NCBI GenBank assembly: GCA_019348495.1
Contig: JAHWJI010000016.1
Location: forward strand, 1 to 35,316
DNA from: Actinomycetota bacterium
GTDB lineage: Bacteria > Actinomycetota > Acidimicrobiia > Acidimicrobiales > CADCSY01
Direction of reading: 5' to 3'
Length of the DNA: 35,316 bases
A program made the translations under genes and the position numbers. The notes beneath the pieces are model-generated. The model worked only from the letters and a program-made list of their open reading frames with translations. It searched no databases and was not told the DNA's origin. Position 1 is the first letter of the stretch; each line of letters begins with the position of its first letter. This document shows, piece after piece, positions 1 through 8,971 of the stretch.

Positions 1-185
1 CGGCCGCCCTTGACCGCCCCTCGCCGACAATCAAAGCGGCAGGACCCATCGGCGGGACCCATGTCGCCGTCCGCGGAACTCTCGCTACGCCTAGATATGC
101 CGGTGATCCACCAGCTCTGACCACACGCCGTGAAGGCTGCAGTCAAGAATGTGGAGGAGGATCACCTTGACCGATGGAAACCACG
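1..185. other. gene-free window edge downstream of the lasso cluster
   Basis: I see no supportable gene here. It lies beyond the stop codon of the lasso ABC transporter, so it should hold that operon's 3' end. I found no strong GC hairpin followed by a T tract. An 8-bp direct repeat GGACCCAT (42-49 and 55-62) is the only structure noticed and is probably chance. Confidence 0.5.
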
Positions 186-1997
186 TCACACGCCCCGAGG
201 TTCCGGCTCCAGCCATCCGGTGGCAACGGCCCGGTAGTACTCGCTCGTGTCGAGCAGGTCGTCGTGGCCCCCGACAGCCACGACCTCGCCCTCGTCGAGA
301 ACCACGATCTGGTCGGCCGATCGCACTGTGGCGAAGCGGTGAGCGACTACCAGCAAGGCACAGCGAGTGGACACTTGCTCGATCAGCCTGCTGAAGGCGG
401 CTTCGTTCAGCGGGTCGAGATGCGCGGTTGGCTCGTCCAGCAGCAGCAGGCTCGGGCGCGGGAGGAGAGAGCGGGCGATCGCCACCCGCTGTCGCTCTCC
501 GCCGGACAGCAACATTCCGTGCTCGCCGACGTCGGTGTCGAGGCCGAACGGGAGCCGTGCCACGACCTCCTCGAGGTTGGCAAGGCCCAGAGCCGTCGAC
601 ACGGCCTGGTCGTCCGCGTTCGGCGCGGCGTACACCAGGTTCTCCCGCAACGTCCCGTACAGCAGCGGGCAGTGCTGTTCCACAAAGCCGATCCTGGCCC
701 GGTGCTCCTGTCGGGTGAGCGAGCGCACGTCGCGACCCTCGAACAGGATCTGCCCGCGGTCGGGGTCGTAGAACCTCTCGATCAAAGCGAACACCGTCGA
801 CTTTCCGGCGCCGGAGAGGCCGATCAACGCCGTGTGGCCCCGCGTCGGCATCTGGAACGACACTCCCCGCAGCACGGAGCGATCCGAGCCGTAGCCGAAC
901 CAGACGTCGCGAAACTGGAGGACGGCCATGGCGCCGTTTCCGTTGGCGAGCTCAGGTTCCACCGGCGTCGGGAGGGCCGAGACGTCGGTGCCCATCTGGT
1001 CCGGGTCGACTTCGGGCGGCAAGGCAAGGACTTCGTTGATCCGCTGCAGGGCCCCGGACCCCTGCTGGACTGCGCTCACCGCTTGGAACACGGACGCGAT
1101 CGGAACGGACAGATAGGTCATGTAAAGGAGGAAGGCAACGAGATCACCAACGGAGCTGGATCCATTGGCGACCCGAAGGCCGCCGACGAGGAGCACGGCG
1201 ATGAGTGAACCGCCAACCGCCAGCTCGCCAGCTGGCCCTACAAAGGCGTCAAGCTTCGCCATTTGCAGGTTCGCTAAATAGGCGGACCTAGCCCGGTCGC
1301 CAATGCGGGCGCTCTCCCGCTGCTCGCCGCCGCTCGCCCGGACGGTGCGGATGGCGCTGAGGGCTCGCTCGAGGTCGGCGGTCATGTCGCCGGTGGAGCG
1401 CTGAGCCCGGAGCGAGGCGCTGCGGATGCCTCGCACGACCGACACCACGATCAGGCCGCCGACGGCGACGAGAACGGCGACGATCATGAAGAGGGCCCAG
1501 TCCAGCCAGATCATCAAGGCGACCGCGCCCACCATGCCGATGCCCCCCGTAACGGCGTCGGTGAACCCCTCGCTGACGGCCCGCCGCAGAGCCAGCGTGT
1601 CGGCAGTCGTGGTCGACATCAGGTCCCCGGTCCGGCACCGGTCGTACGCAGGCATCCGAAGCCGAAGCAGGTGGTCGACGAGGCGCAGTCGGACCTGGAG
1701 GACGATGCCTTCGCTCGTCCTGGCCAGCACGTAGCGGCCGATCCCCTGCACCACCGCCTGACACACAAAGAGCAGGACCAGCAGGACCACGAGCCGCCAG
1801 GGGAGCGGGCCCACTGCGCCGGCGTCTACCACCTGCTTCACGATCAGTGGCTGTGTCAGCGCGAGCACCGACGCGGCTAGCGCCAGTACGACGGCAAGAG
1901 CGATCGACCGTCGATGCTCTCCTACGACGCGCAGCACGTCCCGGACCTTGGCCCTGTTCTCCACCGTGACGGGCCTCGGCACGGTCGCTTCCGACAC
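186..1997 (-). CDS. lasso peptide ABC exporter (protein D)
   Basis: A half-size ABC exporter of about 603 residues, expected to sit in the cytoplasmic membrane as a homodimer, pump out the mature lasso peptide and so give self-immunity. The N-terminal half has several hydrophobic helices. The nucleotide-binding domain shows Walker A GLSGAGKST (about residues 393-401), signature LLSGGERQ, Walker B LLLLDEPTAHLD and H-loop AHRFAT. There is no N-terminal C39 peptidase domain, as expected because leader removal is done by B1/B2. The frame stays open upstream to 2204, but that part overlaps B2 and is non-homologous in character. I place the start at GTG 1997, eight bases after the B2 stop; GTG 1982 with GGAAG five bases upstream is an equally good choice. 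It is the last gene of the lasso operon. Confidence 0.9.
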   Translation of the reverse strand: MSEATVPRPVTVENRAKVRDVLRVVGEHRRSIALAVVLALAASVLALTQPLIVKQVVDAGAVGPLPWRLVVLLVLLFVCQAVVQGIGRYVLARTSEGIVLQVRLRLVDHLLRLRMPAYDRCRTGDLMSTTTADTLALRRAVSEGFTDAVTGGIGMVGAVALMIWLDWALFMIVAVLVAVGGLIVVSVVRGIRSASLRAQRSTGDMTADLERALSAIRTVRASGGEQRESARIGDRARSAYLANLQMAKLDAFVGPAGELAVGGSLIAVLLVGGLRVANGSSSVGDLVAFLLYMTYLSVPIASVFQAVSAVQQGSGALQRINEVLALPPEVDPDQMGTDVSALPTPVEPELANGNGAMAVLQFRDVWFGYGSDRSVLRGVSFQMPTRGHTALIGLSGAGKSTVFALIERFYDPDRGQILFEGRDVRSLTRQEHRARIGFVEQHCPLLYGTLRENLVYAAPNADDQAVSTALGLANLEEVVARLPFGLDTDVGEHGMLLSGGERQRVAIARSLLPRPSLLLLDEPTAHLDPLNEAAFSRLIEQVSTRCALLVVAHRFATVRSADQIVVLDEGEVVAVGGHDDLLDTSEYYRAVATGWLEPEPRGV

Positions 1998-2005
1998 AGC
2001 CCGGT

Positions 2006-2419
2006 TCAGACGCTGAAGAAGGTGCGGAAGTAGTCCGGGGGGTAGTTCTCGCCGACCGCTGCCCCCTCCGCCTCGACCCAAGCGTGGGCCCCAAATGGCG
2101 GCATCCGCCTCGCCCCAACACACCATGTGGCCCAATGGCCGCGTGCTCGGCACAACAGCACCGTGGCCAGGGACCGGGGCAGGCAACCTTCCCGCCCGGC
2201 GCACGCCAGGCTTACCGTGACGACCGCCCCCCGAGCGGCCTTGGCCTCATCGACGGTGGCCGGCCGGGCCCCCCGCCGGAGCCACCCGAGAACGGTACGG
2301 ATGCGGCGAGGCGACTGGGTCGCCAGCAGCCGACCGGCACCCACGGCGAGGCGGGTCAACGCCCGGGTTGGAAACGGGATCGCCCGGGGATCGTAGGCAA
2401 CAGTCTCGATTACGCTCAT
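2006..2419 (-). CDS. lasso leader peptidase B2 (transglutaminase-like)
   Basis: A 137-residue protein of the lasso B2 family, a cysteine protease with a transglutaminase fold that cuts the leader from the precursor after delivery by the B1/RRE protein. The family signature is clear: GREGCLPRSLA with the presumed nucleophile Cys79, then GAHAWVEAEG with the presumed catalytic His112. The third catalytic position follows as VGE (Glu124) where family members often have Asp. The start is ATG 2419, preceded by AAGGAGGAAGG, a strong ribosome binding site; the reading frame also extends upstream to 2518 without such a signal. It stops 8 bases before the exporter start. Length is normal for stand-alone actinobacterial B2. 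Confidence 0.92.
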   Translation of the reverse strand: MSVIETVAYDPRAIPFPTRALTRLAVGAGRLLATQSPRRIRTVLGWLRRGARPATVDEAKAARGAVVTVSLACAGREGCLPRSLATVLLCRARGHWATWCVGARRMPPFGAHAWVEAEGAAVGENYPPDYFRTFFSV

Positions 2420-2480
2420 ACCCTTCCTTCCTCCTTGTGCTCTCGTGTCCCTCTGACGCGGAAGCTCCGCCTTGGCCGAT

Positions 2481-2732
2481 CTACTGCTCCACCAGCCCCG
2501 CCGAGCACAGCTCGTCAAGCAGCTCTTCGACGTCGCGAGCGGCGCTGTTGAGGTCCACCGCGTACTCGTCAGCGAGCGCCCGCGCGGCCTCGTCGAGGGT
2601 CCCGCCGGCGAGCACCGTCTCCAGGATCAAGGCGCCGGTCGGATTCAGGTTCCAGTACTCGCCGCGTTCTTCGTGGAGCAGTGCGGTCCCGTACTCGACC
2701 TCGGCGAGGAATACTCCAGGGCGAAGCTTCAA
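2481..2732 (-). CDS. lasso RRE protein B1 (PqqD-like)
   Basis: A small PqqD-fold protein (83 residues) that acts as the RiPP recognition element: it binds the leader of the precursor and presents it to B2. The sequence begins LKLRPGVFLAEVEYG and continues with the winged-helix pattern of the family (GEYWNLNPTGALILETV, then TLDEAARALADEY and VEELLDELCSAGLV). No ATG or GTG fits the start of the domain. I choose TTG 2732, with AAGGTGATGAA just upstream; this puts the start 23 bases after the cyclase stop at 2755. An ATG at 2755 has a better position but reads only eight codons in another frame. The start is inferred, the family assignment is firm. Confidence 0.85.
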   Translation of the reverse strand: MKLRPGVFLAEVEYGTALLHEERGEYWNLNPTGALILETVLAGGTLDEAARALADEYAVDLNSAARDVEELLDELCSAGLVEQ

Positions 2733-2754
2733 TTCATCACCTTCACCTTCTCCA

Positions 2755-4581
2755 TCAGCTGGGAACGGCCGAACGCTCGAGCGCTCGCAGCCATACTTCG
2801 CAAGCGACCGTCTGAAATAGCGTGTCGAACGGCAGGGATGGGGGCAACGGGCGGGTGCACACCTCCCGCAAAGCATCCGCGTCGATGAGGCCCAAGCGGG
2901 CCAGTCGGGAGTCCTGCCACAGAGCCAAGAGGTCGCCGCGGTGCTCCCGCAGCCCGGCTTCGACTTCATAGGAGCCCTCGTCCTTGGTCTGTCGAGTGAG
3001 GCTCTCCTCGGGCACGATGCCCCGCATCGCCTCAACGATCAGCGGCTTGTACTGCCAAGGCGTGACTCTCTCCTGGGCTCGGACAGCCAATCCTGCTTCG
3101 ATCACCCGGTCGTCATAGTACGGGGCCGCCAGCGTGATGCCGATGCGGGCGGCCATCTGGGCGAAGTGGCGGACGATGCGAGAGGTGGCCCGCATGGCTT
3201 CCAGCTCGACGTGTTGTCCGCGCCGCTCACTCAGCGGTTCTGCGTCACGTGCCGCGGTGGCGATCAGCTCTCGCGCTGCCTCGACGGCAGTGGACGTCGC
3301 CCACGGAGGCATGCGCGGCGGCGTTCCCCAACCCAAACTTGGGGTCTCGGGTGGGGGCGGCGGCGCGGTGAGCTGCTCCGCAACCTGGGTGAGCCATGCC
3401 CCGTACGAGCCGGTCGCGAACAGCTGCCGAAGCGTCTCCCGGTAGGGCCAGGGGCGCTGCGTGGCAAAGCCGCGGGCATTGCGAAGTGCAAGCCTGGGAT
3501 TGGTGCGCACCAGCGCATGCAGGTGAGCTGGCGAGCCGGCCAGCAGCTCGTCCCCGCCGAAGCCGGTCAGGTGCAGCGGCGAGCCGCTGGAGGCAGCAGC
3601 CTCTGCTATGGACAGGTACCGGGTGTGGTGCACGGTTGCGGCTGATGGCTCGTCCAAGCGGTCGTCCGCCTCCAGCACGCCGTCGTAAACCATGGGCAAT
3701 CGGTCTCCGGGAATGACCTGGTGCTCGACGTTGGTGAACGCAGCAACGGTGCGTCGAGCCCACACGACGTCGTCGGCCATGGGGTCCAGACCGTCGGCCG
3801 TGTAAGCCAGGACCTTGCCCCCGCCCCGGGCCGCCAGGCAGCACAGCGAGGTCGAGTCCAACCCGCCCAGATCCGAACTGACGAGGGGCCGGCCCCGCAC
3901 CCGAGCATCAACCGCCGCCAACAACGTCTCGCGGAGCGCGGGCGCGCCCTCGGCCATCGGCACCACTGGCTCGGGTGGGATCCACCACCTCACCGAACGG
4001 TGCCCCCCGTCGCTGTCGAGCACCAGGTAATGGTCGTTGGGCACGCCGCTCACCCCACGCCACACTGGCTGTCCGCCCAGTGGGTAGAGCGAGGAACCGA
4101 GGAGATAGAGCGCGAAACGCTGCTCGTCGAGCTCGGCGTCGAGAATGCTGGCTAGCACATCCGCCCGGTCGGCCGCCACGGTGACCTCGCCAACCAGCGC
4201 TTGGAACAAAGTTCGAAGACCGGTGATGCTCCCTTGCACCCTGACCTGACCGCCCACCGAAGCGGCCAGGTGCGTGCTCCCCACCAGCGACCGAGCCACC
4301 CGGTCGACGTCAGCGACCGTGCGGGTCGCGCCCGCGGCCGTGCACAGCTGCGCTGGGGTAACCGCGTGCTGGCCGAGGACCGCAAGCTTTACCTGGCCTG
4401 CCTGGCCGCTGACCAGCTCATCGTCGGACCACGAGCCGACCAACCACGGCCGGCCGGACGGGTGCGGGATCTGGTGAGTCGCTCGGCCCCGCAGCCGATT
4501 GGCGAGGCGCGCCGCTGAGGCCGCGTCGGGAAGGACCAGGAACCAGGAAGGGACATCTTGGGAGCTCGCGGAACCGAGCAT
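2755..4581 (-). CDS. lasso peptide cyclase C (asparagine synthetase-like)
   Basis: A 608-residue homologue of class B asparagine synthetase. In lasso pathways this enzyme adenylates the side-chain carboxylate of the core Asp/Glu and closes the isopeptide ring onto the core N-terminus. The N-terminal glutaminase-like domain lacks the catalytic Cys at position 2, as usual for lasso cyclases. The synthetase domain carries a PP-loop region VSSDLGGLDSTSL (about 234-246) and TGFGGDELLAG (339-349). The PP-loop reads LGGLDS where the superfamily has SGGLDS, as if one Ser codon were lost; see findings. Start ATG 4581 has GAGGAAAGG upstream; an ATG at 4686 lacks a ribosome binding site and adds 35 unlikely residues. 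It lies 140 bases after the precursor gene. Confidence 0.93.
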   Translation of the reverse strand: MLGSASSQDVPSWFLVLPDAASAARLANRLRGRATHQIPHPSGRPWLVGSWSDDELVSGQAGQVKLAVLGQHAVTPAQLCTAAGATRTVADVDRVARSLVGSTHLAASVGGQVRVQGSITGLRTLFQALVGEVTVAADRADVLASILDAELDEQRFALYLLGSSLYPLGGQPVWRGVSGVPNDHYLVLDSDGGHRSVRWWIPPEPVVPMAEGAPALRETLLAAVDARVRGRPLVSSDLGGLDSTSLCCLAARGGGKVLAYTADGLDPMADDVVWARRTVAAFTNVEHQVIPGDRLPMVYDGVLEADDRLDEPSAATVHHTRYLSIAEAAASSGSPLHLTGFGGDELLAGSPAHLHALVRTNPRLALRNARGFATQRPWPYRETLRQLFATGSYGAWLTQVAEQLTAPPPPPETPSLGWGTPPRMPPWATSTAVEAARELIATAARDAEPLSERRGQHVELEAMRATSRIVRHFAQMAARIGITLAAPYYDDRVIEAGLAVRAQERVTPWQYKPLIVEAMRGIVPEESLTRQTKDEGSYEVEAGLREHRGDLLALWQDSRLARLGLIDADALREVCTRPLPPSLPFDTLFQTVACEVWLRALERSAVPS

Positions 4582-4721
4582 GGTGGATTGCCTTTCCTCG
4601 ACGGAGGACACGTCGAACCCGGGTGATGGCAGACACGAACGCTCCGCCACCACCCGGGGTGTCCCAGGGCCAACGGGCACAGCCATTACGGCCTAGCCGG
4701 CAGCTCTAGGACATGGACGGA

Positions 4722-4841
4722 TCAGAGGCTGAACCTCAGGCCGACCACTCGCTCGGGACCCCTGTCGGTGCCGAGGCCGGTCTTCTTGAAGGAGCCGACC
4801 GAAGTCAGCGTCGGACGCTCGTATGTACGCTTCTGCTTCAT
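4722..4841 (-). CDS. lasso peptide precursor A
   Basis: A 39-residue precursor read from ATG 4841, preceded by the excellent ribosome binding site AGAGGAGGTGAGAAC. The leader carries the motif typical of actinobacterial lasso precursors, Y7-x-x-P10-x-L12-x-x-x-G16-x-F18, which is what the B1 RRE binds, and a Thr21 at the conserved -2 position. Cleavage after Gly22 gives the 17-residue core LGTDRGPERVVGLRFSL. Glu at core position 8 fits an eight-member Leu1-Glu8 macrolactam with tail RVVGLRFSL; Phe15 and Arg14 are the bulkiest candidates for the steric plug. Cleavage one residue earlier would give Gly1-Glu9. No cysteines, so class II. It is the first gene of the A-C-B1-B2-D operon. Confidence 0.92.
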   Translation of the reverse strand: MKQKRTYERPTLTSVGSFKKTGLGTDRGPERVVGLRFSL

Positions 4842-5803
4842 GTTCTCACCTCCTCTAAGGTTGGCTGAATGACAAGGAACTGCGGGCACCATGACCGCCA
4901 GCGAAGCACTGGTTTCCAATGGAGCTTCTCAGACCTCCTGATGCCCATTGCTCACCATCGCACGCTAGACCATTTGCGCATAGCCGGGCAAACCTGACAA
5001 AAGCCTTAAACCGACCCTTTCGGCTGCCGCGGCTCCTTCGCTCCGGTCCGCCATCGCCTCCATCGCCTTGCTCCTCCTGTTCCGGCACGGACAGGCAGGG
5101 CCGATGAAAGCTCGGCGTACAACGCCCAGGGGAAAGCTCCGGCGCAGTTCCGGTAACCACGTCCCGACGTGCCGCTCAAGGAGATAGCTGCGGCCGGGGT
5201 GGCCCCTGAGGGGGAGAACGCGCGCCATTTCTGGTCACACGTTGGTCACAGACTTGGCGAGACCGCAGGGCACGGGGTACGGAGCGCACGGTTGGACGAC
5301 GAGACGTCGAGCGAGGGAACACTATCGCAGTAGCGAGTTCCAGCCGTCACCAGAAAAGGGAAAGTTCGAGTCTCGCGGCCATGGGGGACTTCTCAGGGAG
5401 GCTCCGAAGAGGCTCGGGAGGTGACTACTCCGCAAAAACTCCGCGAACGCGCGGCGATGAGGCGACACTGAACGAGACGGGACGGCACAGAACACTGCCC
5501 CTGACCTGCGCTTTCTTCCAAAGTCGCTGGTGTGGATAACCCTTCGCACCCGCTTTGAAGGCGGGGGAGCCCACCAGGTACCCAGACACCTCCGCCCGGC
5601 AACCTACCGGGTCAGTGGGGTGTCCGGTGAATCCAGCCGCCGCGAGCGACGTCGATCCCGATGACCTCGGGCACACCGACCGGTTCGGGGCCACCTTGGC
5701 CAGCGCCGGCCCGAGCCTCTGGGAGAAGAACCGGTCGCCATCCCCGAGGAAGGGCCTACACGCCCGACACCCATCGCTGCTGAGCGCACCCCGACGGGGG
5801 AGG
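4842..5803. other. long gene-free, lower-GC region upstream of the lasso operon
   Basis: Nearly 1 kb in which I cannot support a gene; the open frames on both strands have no recognisable domain or codon bias. Base composition is visibly less GC-rich around 4860-5000 and 5240-5560 than the neighbours. It must contain the lasso operon promoter. On the minus strand a loose TTTGCC...TCTAGC pair with 17-base spacing lies near 4965-4994, too weak to call. The tandem GGTCACA/TTGGTCACA at 5231-5250 and the small inverted repeat CCCGC...GCGGG near 5549-5565 are the only local structures. It may be a decayed remnant left by acquisition of the lasso cluster. Confidence 0.5.
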
Positions 5804-6573
5804 TCAGCGGGTGACGGAGCGGCGGTACCTGGCCACTGAGAGCCGGGCGAAGACCAGAGCCAGTCCTAACGACCACAGCAGGGAGAGCCAGGCGTCGGTG
5901 CCGTAGGGAGTCCCGATGAACAGGCCCCGCACGGCGTCGACGGTGATGGTGATGGGGTTGACCTCGGCGACGCCCTGGAGCCACGACGGCATGGAGTCCA
6001 CGGGGACGAAGGCCGACGAGACGAAGGTCAACGGGAAGATGGCGATGAAGCCGAGGGACTGGGCCGACTCGGGCGACGACGACGTGAGGCCCACGAAGGC
6101 GAAGACCCACGAGAAGGCGTAACCGAAGGCCAGGACCAAGCCCAGGCCGGCCGCCACCTCGGCCACCCCGGTGGTGAAGCGGAAGCCGACCAGGAGCCCG
6201 ACCACGACCATGACCAGCACCGAGAACGTGTTGGTCACCACGTCGGCCAGGGTCCGGCCCGTGAGCAGGGCGGAGCGGGACATGGGTAGCGATCGGAAGC
6301 GGTCGATGAGGCCCCGCTTGAGGTCCTCGGCCAGGCCCATGGCGGTGACGAAGCCGCCGAAGCCCACCGTCTGGACGATGATGCCGGGCATGAGGAAGTC
6401 GACGTAGTCGTAGCCGGGCGTCTGGATGGCGCCCCCGAAGACGTAGACGAACAACAGCACGAACATGATGGGCTGCACGGTGAAGGCCAGGACCAGGTCC
6501 GGGGCCCGGGGGATGCGCAACAGGCTGCGCTTGGCCAGCACGACGGTGTCGGCCATCGCGACCGCCACCCCGC

Positions 6574-6577
<4 letters not shown>
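5804..6577 (-). CDS. ABC-2 type permease, DrrB-like
   Basis: A 257-residue membrane subunit of an ABC-2 exporter, about six membrane segments, expected to pair with the ATPase encoded just upstream. Family features include the N-terminal LAKRSLLRIPRAPDLVLAF segment before the first helix, QPIMFVLLFVYVFGGAI, the cytoplasmic stretch EDLKRGLIDRFRSLPMSR, and the C-terminal NPITITVDAVRGLF, all typical of daunorubicin-resistance DrrB proteins. The start ATG 6577 overlaps the ATPase stop as ATGA, indicating translational coupling. Substrate is unknown; DrrAB pairs export hydrophobic drugs, lipids or polyketides. Its nearness to the lasso cluster on the same strand may be coincidental. Confidence 0.88.
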
Positions 6578-7602
<1,025 letters not shown>

Positions 7603-7629
7603 CGGATTTCCGCCGCCGGCGGCGCCGAG

Positions 7630-8265
7630 CTACCGGTGCGCCGTCTCCGCCAACGCCGGCACCGGTCCCGCCACCATCGTGAAACGGGCGAGGAAGAGCT
7701 GCACCAGGGGGCCGATGGCCAGGGCGAACACCACCGTGCCGATGCCCACCGTGCCGCCCAGCGCCCAGCCCAAGAGCAGGGCGCTCAACTCGATGCCGGT
7801 GCGCACCAGCCGGATCGACGGTCCCCGGGCAGCCAGGTTGGTCATCAGACCGTCGCGCGGTCCGGGGCCGAGACCGGTGCCGAGGTAGAGCCCCGAACCG
7901 AGACCGACAGCGACCACGCCGGCCACCAGCAGCCCACCACGAACGACCAAGCCACCGGCTTCGGGGAGCACGGCCAAGCTGAGGTCGAGCACGGTGCCCA
8001 CGACGAGGACGTTGAGGACGGTGCCCACGCCCAGTCGCTGGCGCAGAGGCAGCCACGCCGCCAGCACGACCACCCCCACGGCGATGACGACCATGCCCAT
8101 GGGGATGTTCGTGCGCTCGGCGATGCCCTGGTGGAGCACGTCCCAAGGGCCCAGGCCGAGATCGCTGCGCACGACCAGGGCGATGCCCACGCCGGCGGCG
8201 ATCAGGCCGAGGAGCAACTGGACGAGACGACGGCGCAGGTCCGGCACCAGGGGGCAACGGGGCAC
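7630..8265 (-). CDS. YczE/YyaS/YitT-like integral membrane protein
   Basis: A 211-residue protein with about five to six membrane segments. Two similar motifs, LGLGPWDVLHQGIA (near residue 40) and TGLGPGPRDGLMTNLA (near 130), are diagnostic of the YczE/YyaS/YitT membrane family, whose transport or regulatory role is not established. The start GTG 8265 has no Shine-Dalgarno sequence but has a TACCCT box six bases upstream on the same strand, which suggests a leaderless transcript. The gene may be co-transcribed with the downstream ABC exporter, 27 bases away, though no functional link is known. Confidence 0.8.
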   Translation of the reverse strand: MPRCPLVPDLRRRLVQLLLGLIAAGVGIALVVRSDLGLGPWDVLHQGIAERTNIPMGMVVIAVGVVVLAAWLPLRQRLGVGTVLNVLVVGTVLDLSLAVLPEAGGLVVRGGLLVAGVVAVGLGSGLYLGTGLGPGPRDGLMTNLAARGPSIRLVRTGIELSALLLGWALGGTVGIGTVVFALAIGPLVQLFLARFTMVAGPVPALAETAHR

Positions 8266-8271
8266 CCGGTG

Positions 8272-8277
8272 AGGGTA
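8272..8277 (-). promoter_or_regulatory. candidate -10 box (TACCCT), leaderless start of the YczE-like gene
   Basis: TACCCT on the minus strand ends six bases before GTG 8265, so transcription would begin at or next to the start codon. It belongs to a recurring TANNNT-to-start pattern in this window. Confidence 0.45.
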
Positions 8278-8330
8278 ACGACGGCGCCGGCCGATCCCCG
8301 GGGAGTTTCCCGTGGGCTGGGCTCGGTTGG

Positions 8331-8543
8331 TCAGGAACCGCTGAAGTACTGCGAGCTGGTGGCCGTGCGACCGTTGATGCTGGAGGAGTCGTTGGCGGTG
8401 GTGAAGGCCAGCTCGATGATGATGAGGGCGGCGATGGCGGTGATGACCAGGACCACGATGATGGCCTGGCGGGTGGTCGCCCGATCGGGCCGCCCACTGC
8501 GGTCGCCCACGGGGGACTCGGTCGTCGCCTCGGGGCTGCTCAC
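8331..8543 (-). CDS. small single-pass membrane protein, unrecognised
   Basis: A 70-residue protein with a polar N-terminus of about 25 residues, one strongly hydrophobic helix (AIIVVLVITAIAALIIIELAF, roughly 27-47) and a short Ser/Thr-rich tail. Codon third positions are strongly GC-biased like the neighbouring genes, which supports coding. I do not recognise the family. Start GTG 8543 has no ribosome binding site but a TAGCCT box eight bases upstream, again the leaderless pattern. It is separated from the YczE-like gene by 65 bases. Confidence 0.6.
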   Translation of the reverse strand: MSSPEATTESPVGDRSGRPDRATTRQAIIVVLVITAIAALIIIELAFTTANDSSSINGRTATSSQYFSGS

Positions 8544-8551
8544 AGCCGGCC

Positions 8552-8557
8552 AGGCTA
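8552..8557 (-). promoter_or_regulatory. candidate -10 box (TAGCCT), leaderless start of the small membrane protein
   Basis: TAGCCT on the minus strand lies eight bases before GTG 8543. No Shine-Dalgarno sequence is present between them, so a leaderless transcript is the simplest reading. Confidence 0.4.
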
Positions 8558-8695
8558 GATCAGTGGGGAGGCGGACGGGAATCGGAACCCGCCGGACGGG
8601 GTCACCCGTCCCACCCGCCGGCTTCCAGGCCGCTCGGGCTCTGGGCGACCGGCCTTCTGGCAGAGTGATGGCGTCCCGCGGCGAAGGAGGTGCTC

Positions 8696-8971
8696 ATGAC
8701 CCAGGTGGACGTCACAGCGATGGGACCCCAGAGGTTCTGGGTGACGCTGCGCGGGGAGGGGGTCGAGACGAGCCACGAGGTGAGCGTGCCCGACTCCTTG
8801 GTCGACGACCTGGGACTGTCCGAGGTGGACGACGAGACCCTGGTGAAGGAGTCGTTCGAGTTCCTTTTGGAGCGGGAGCCGCCGACATCGATCCTCCGGG
8901 AGTTCCCGCTCACCGCCATCTCCGAGTACTTCCCGGAGTACCTCGGCGAGCTGCGGCGCCGACTGTCGTGA
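8696..8971 (+). CDS. small acidic protein of unknown function
   Basis: A 91-residue acidic protein without membrane segments. ATG 8696 follows GAAGGAGG with five-base spacing, which decides the start over a GTG two codons earlier. The sequence looks like a compact domain: a beta-rich N-terminus (FWVTLRGEGVETSHEVSVP), an acidic middle (DDLGLSEVDDETLVKESFEFLLERE) and a helical C-terminus ending ISEYFPEYLGELRRRLS. I do not recognise a named family. The stop overlaps the GTG of the next gene (GTGA), so it is translationally coupled to a cupin protein and the two may act together. Confidence 0.75.
   Translation: MTQVDVTAMGPQRFWVTLRGEGVETSHEVSVPDSLVDDLGLSEVDDETLVKESFEFLLEREPPTSILREFPLTAISEYFPEYLGELRRRLS

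Noticed and set aside
1998-2204. N-terminal extension of the lasso ABC exporter
   Set aside because: It overlaps the B2 gene almost entirely, has Gly/Arg-rich composition and is not exporter-like; starts near 1997 or 1982 are preferred.
2729-2755. ATG 2755 as the start of the B1 gene
   Set aside because: It reads only eight codons before a stop and is out of frame with the RRE domain.
5360-5395. tRNA-like 3' end (TTCGAGTC) as an attachment site
   Set aside because: The flanking bases do not form a T-arm stem or an acceptor arm, and no integrase is visible.
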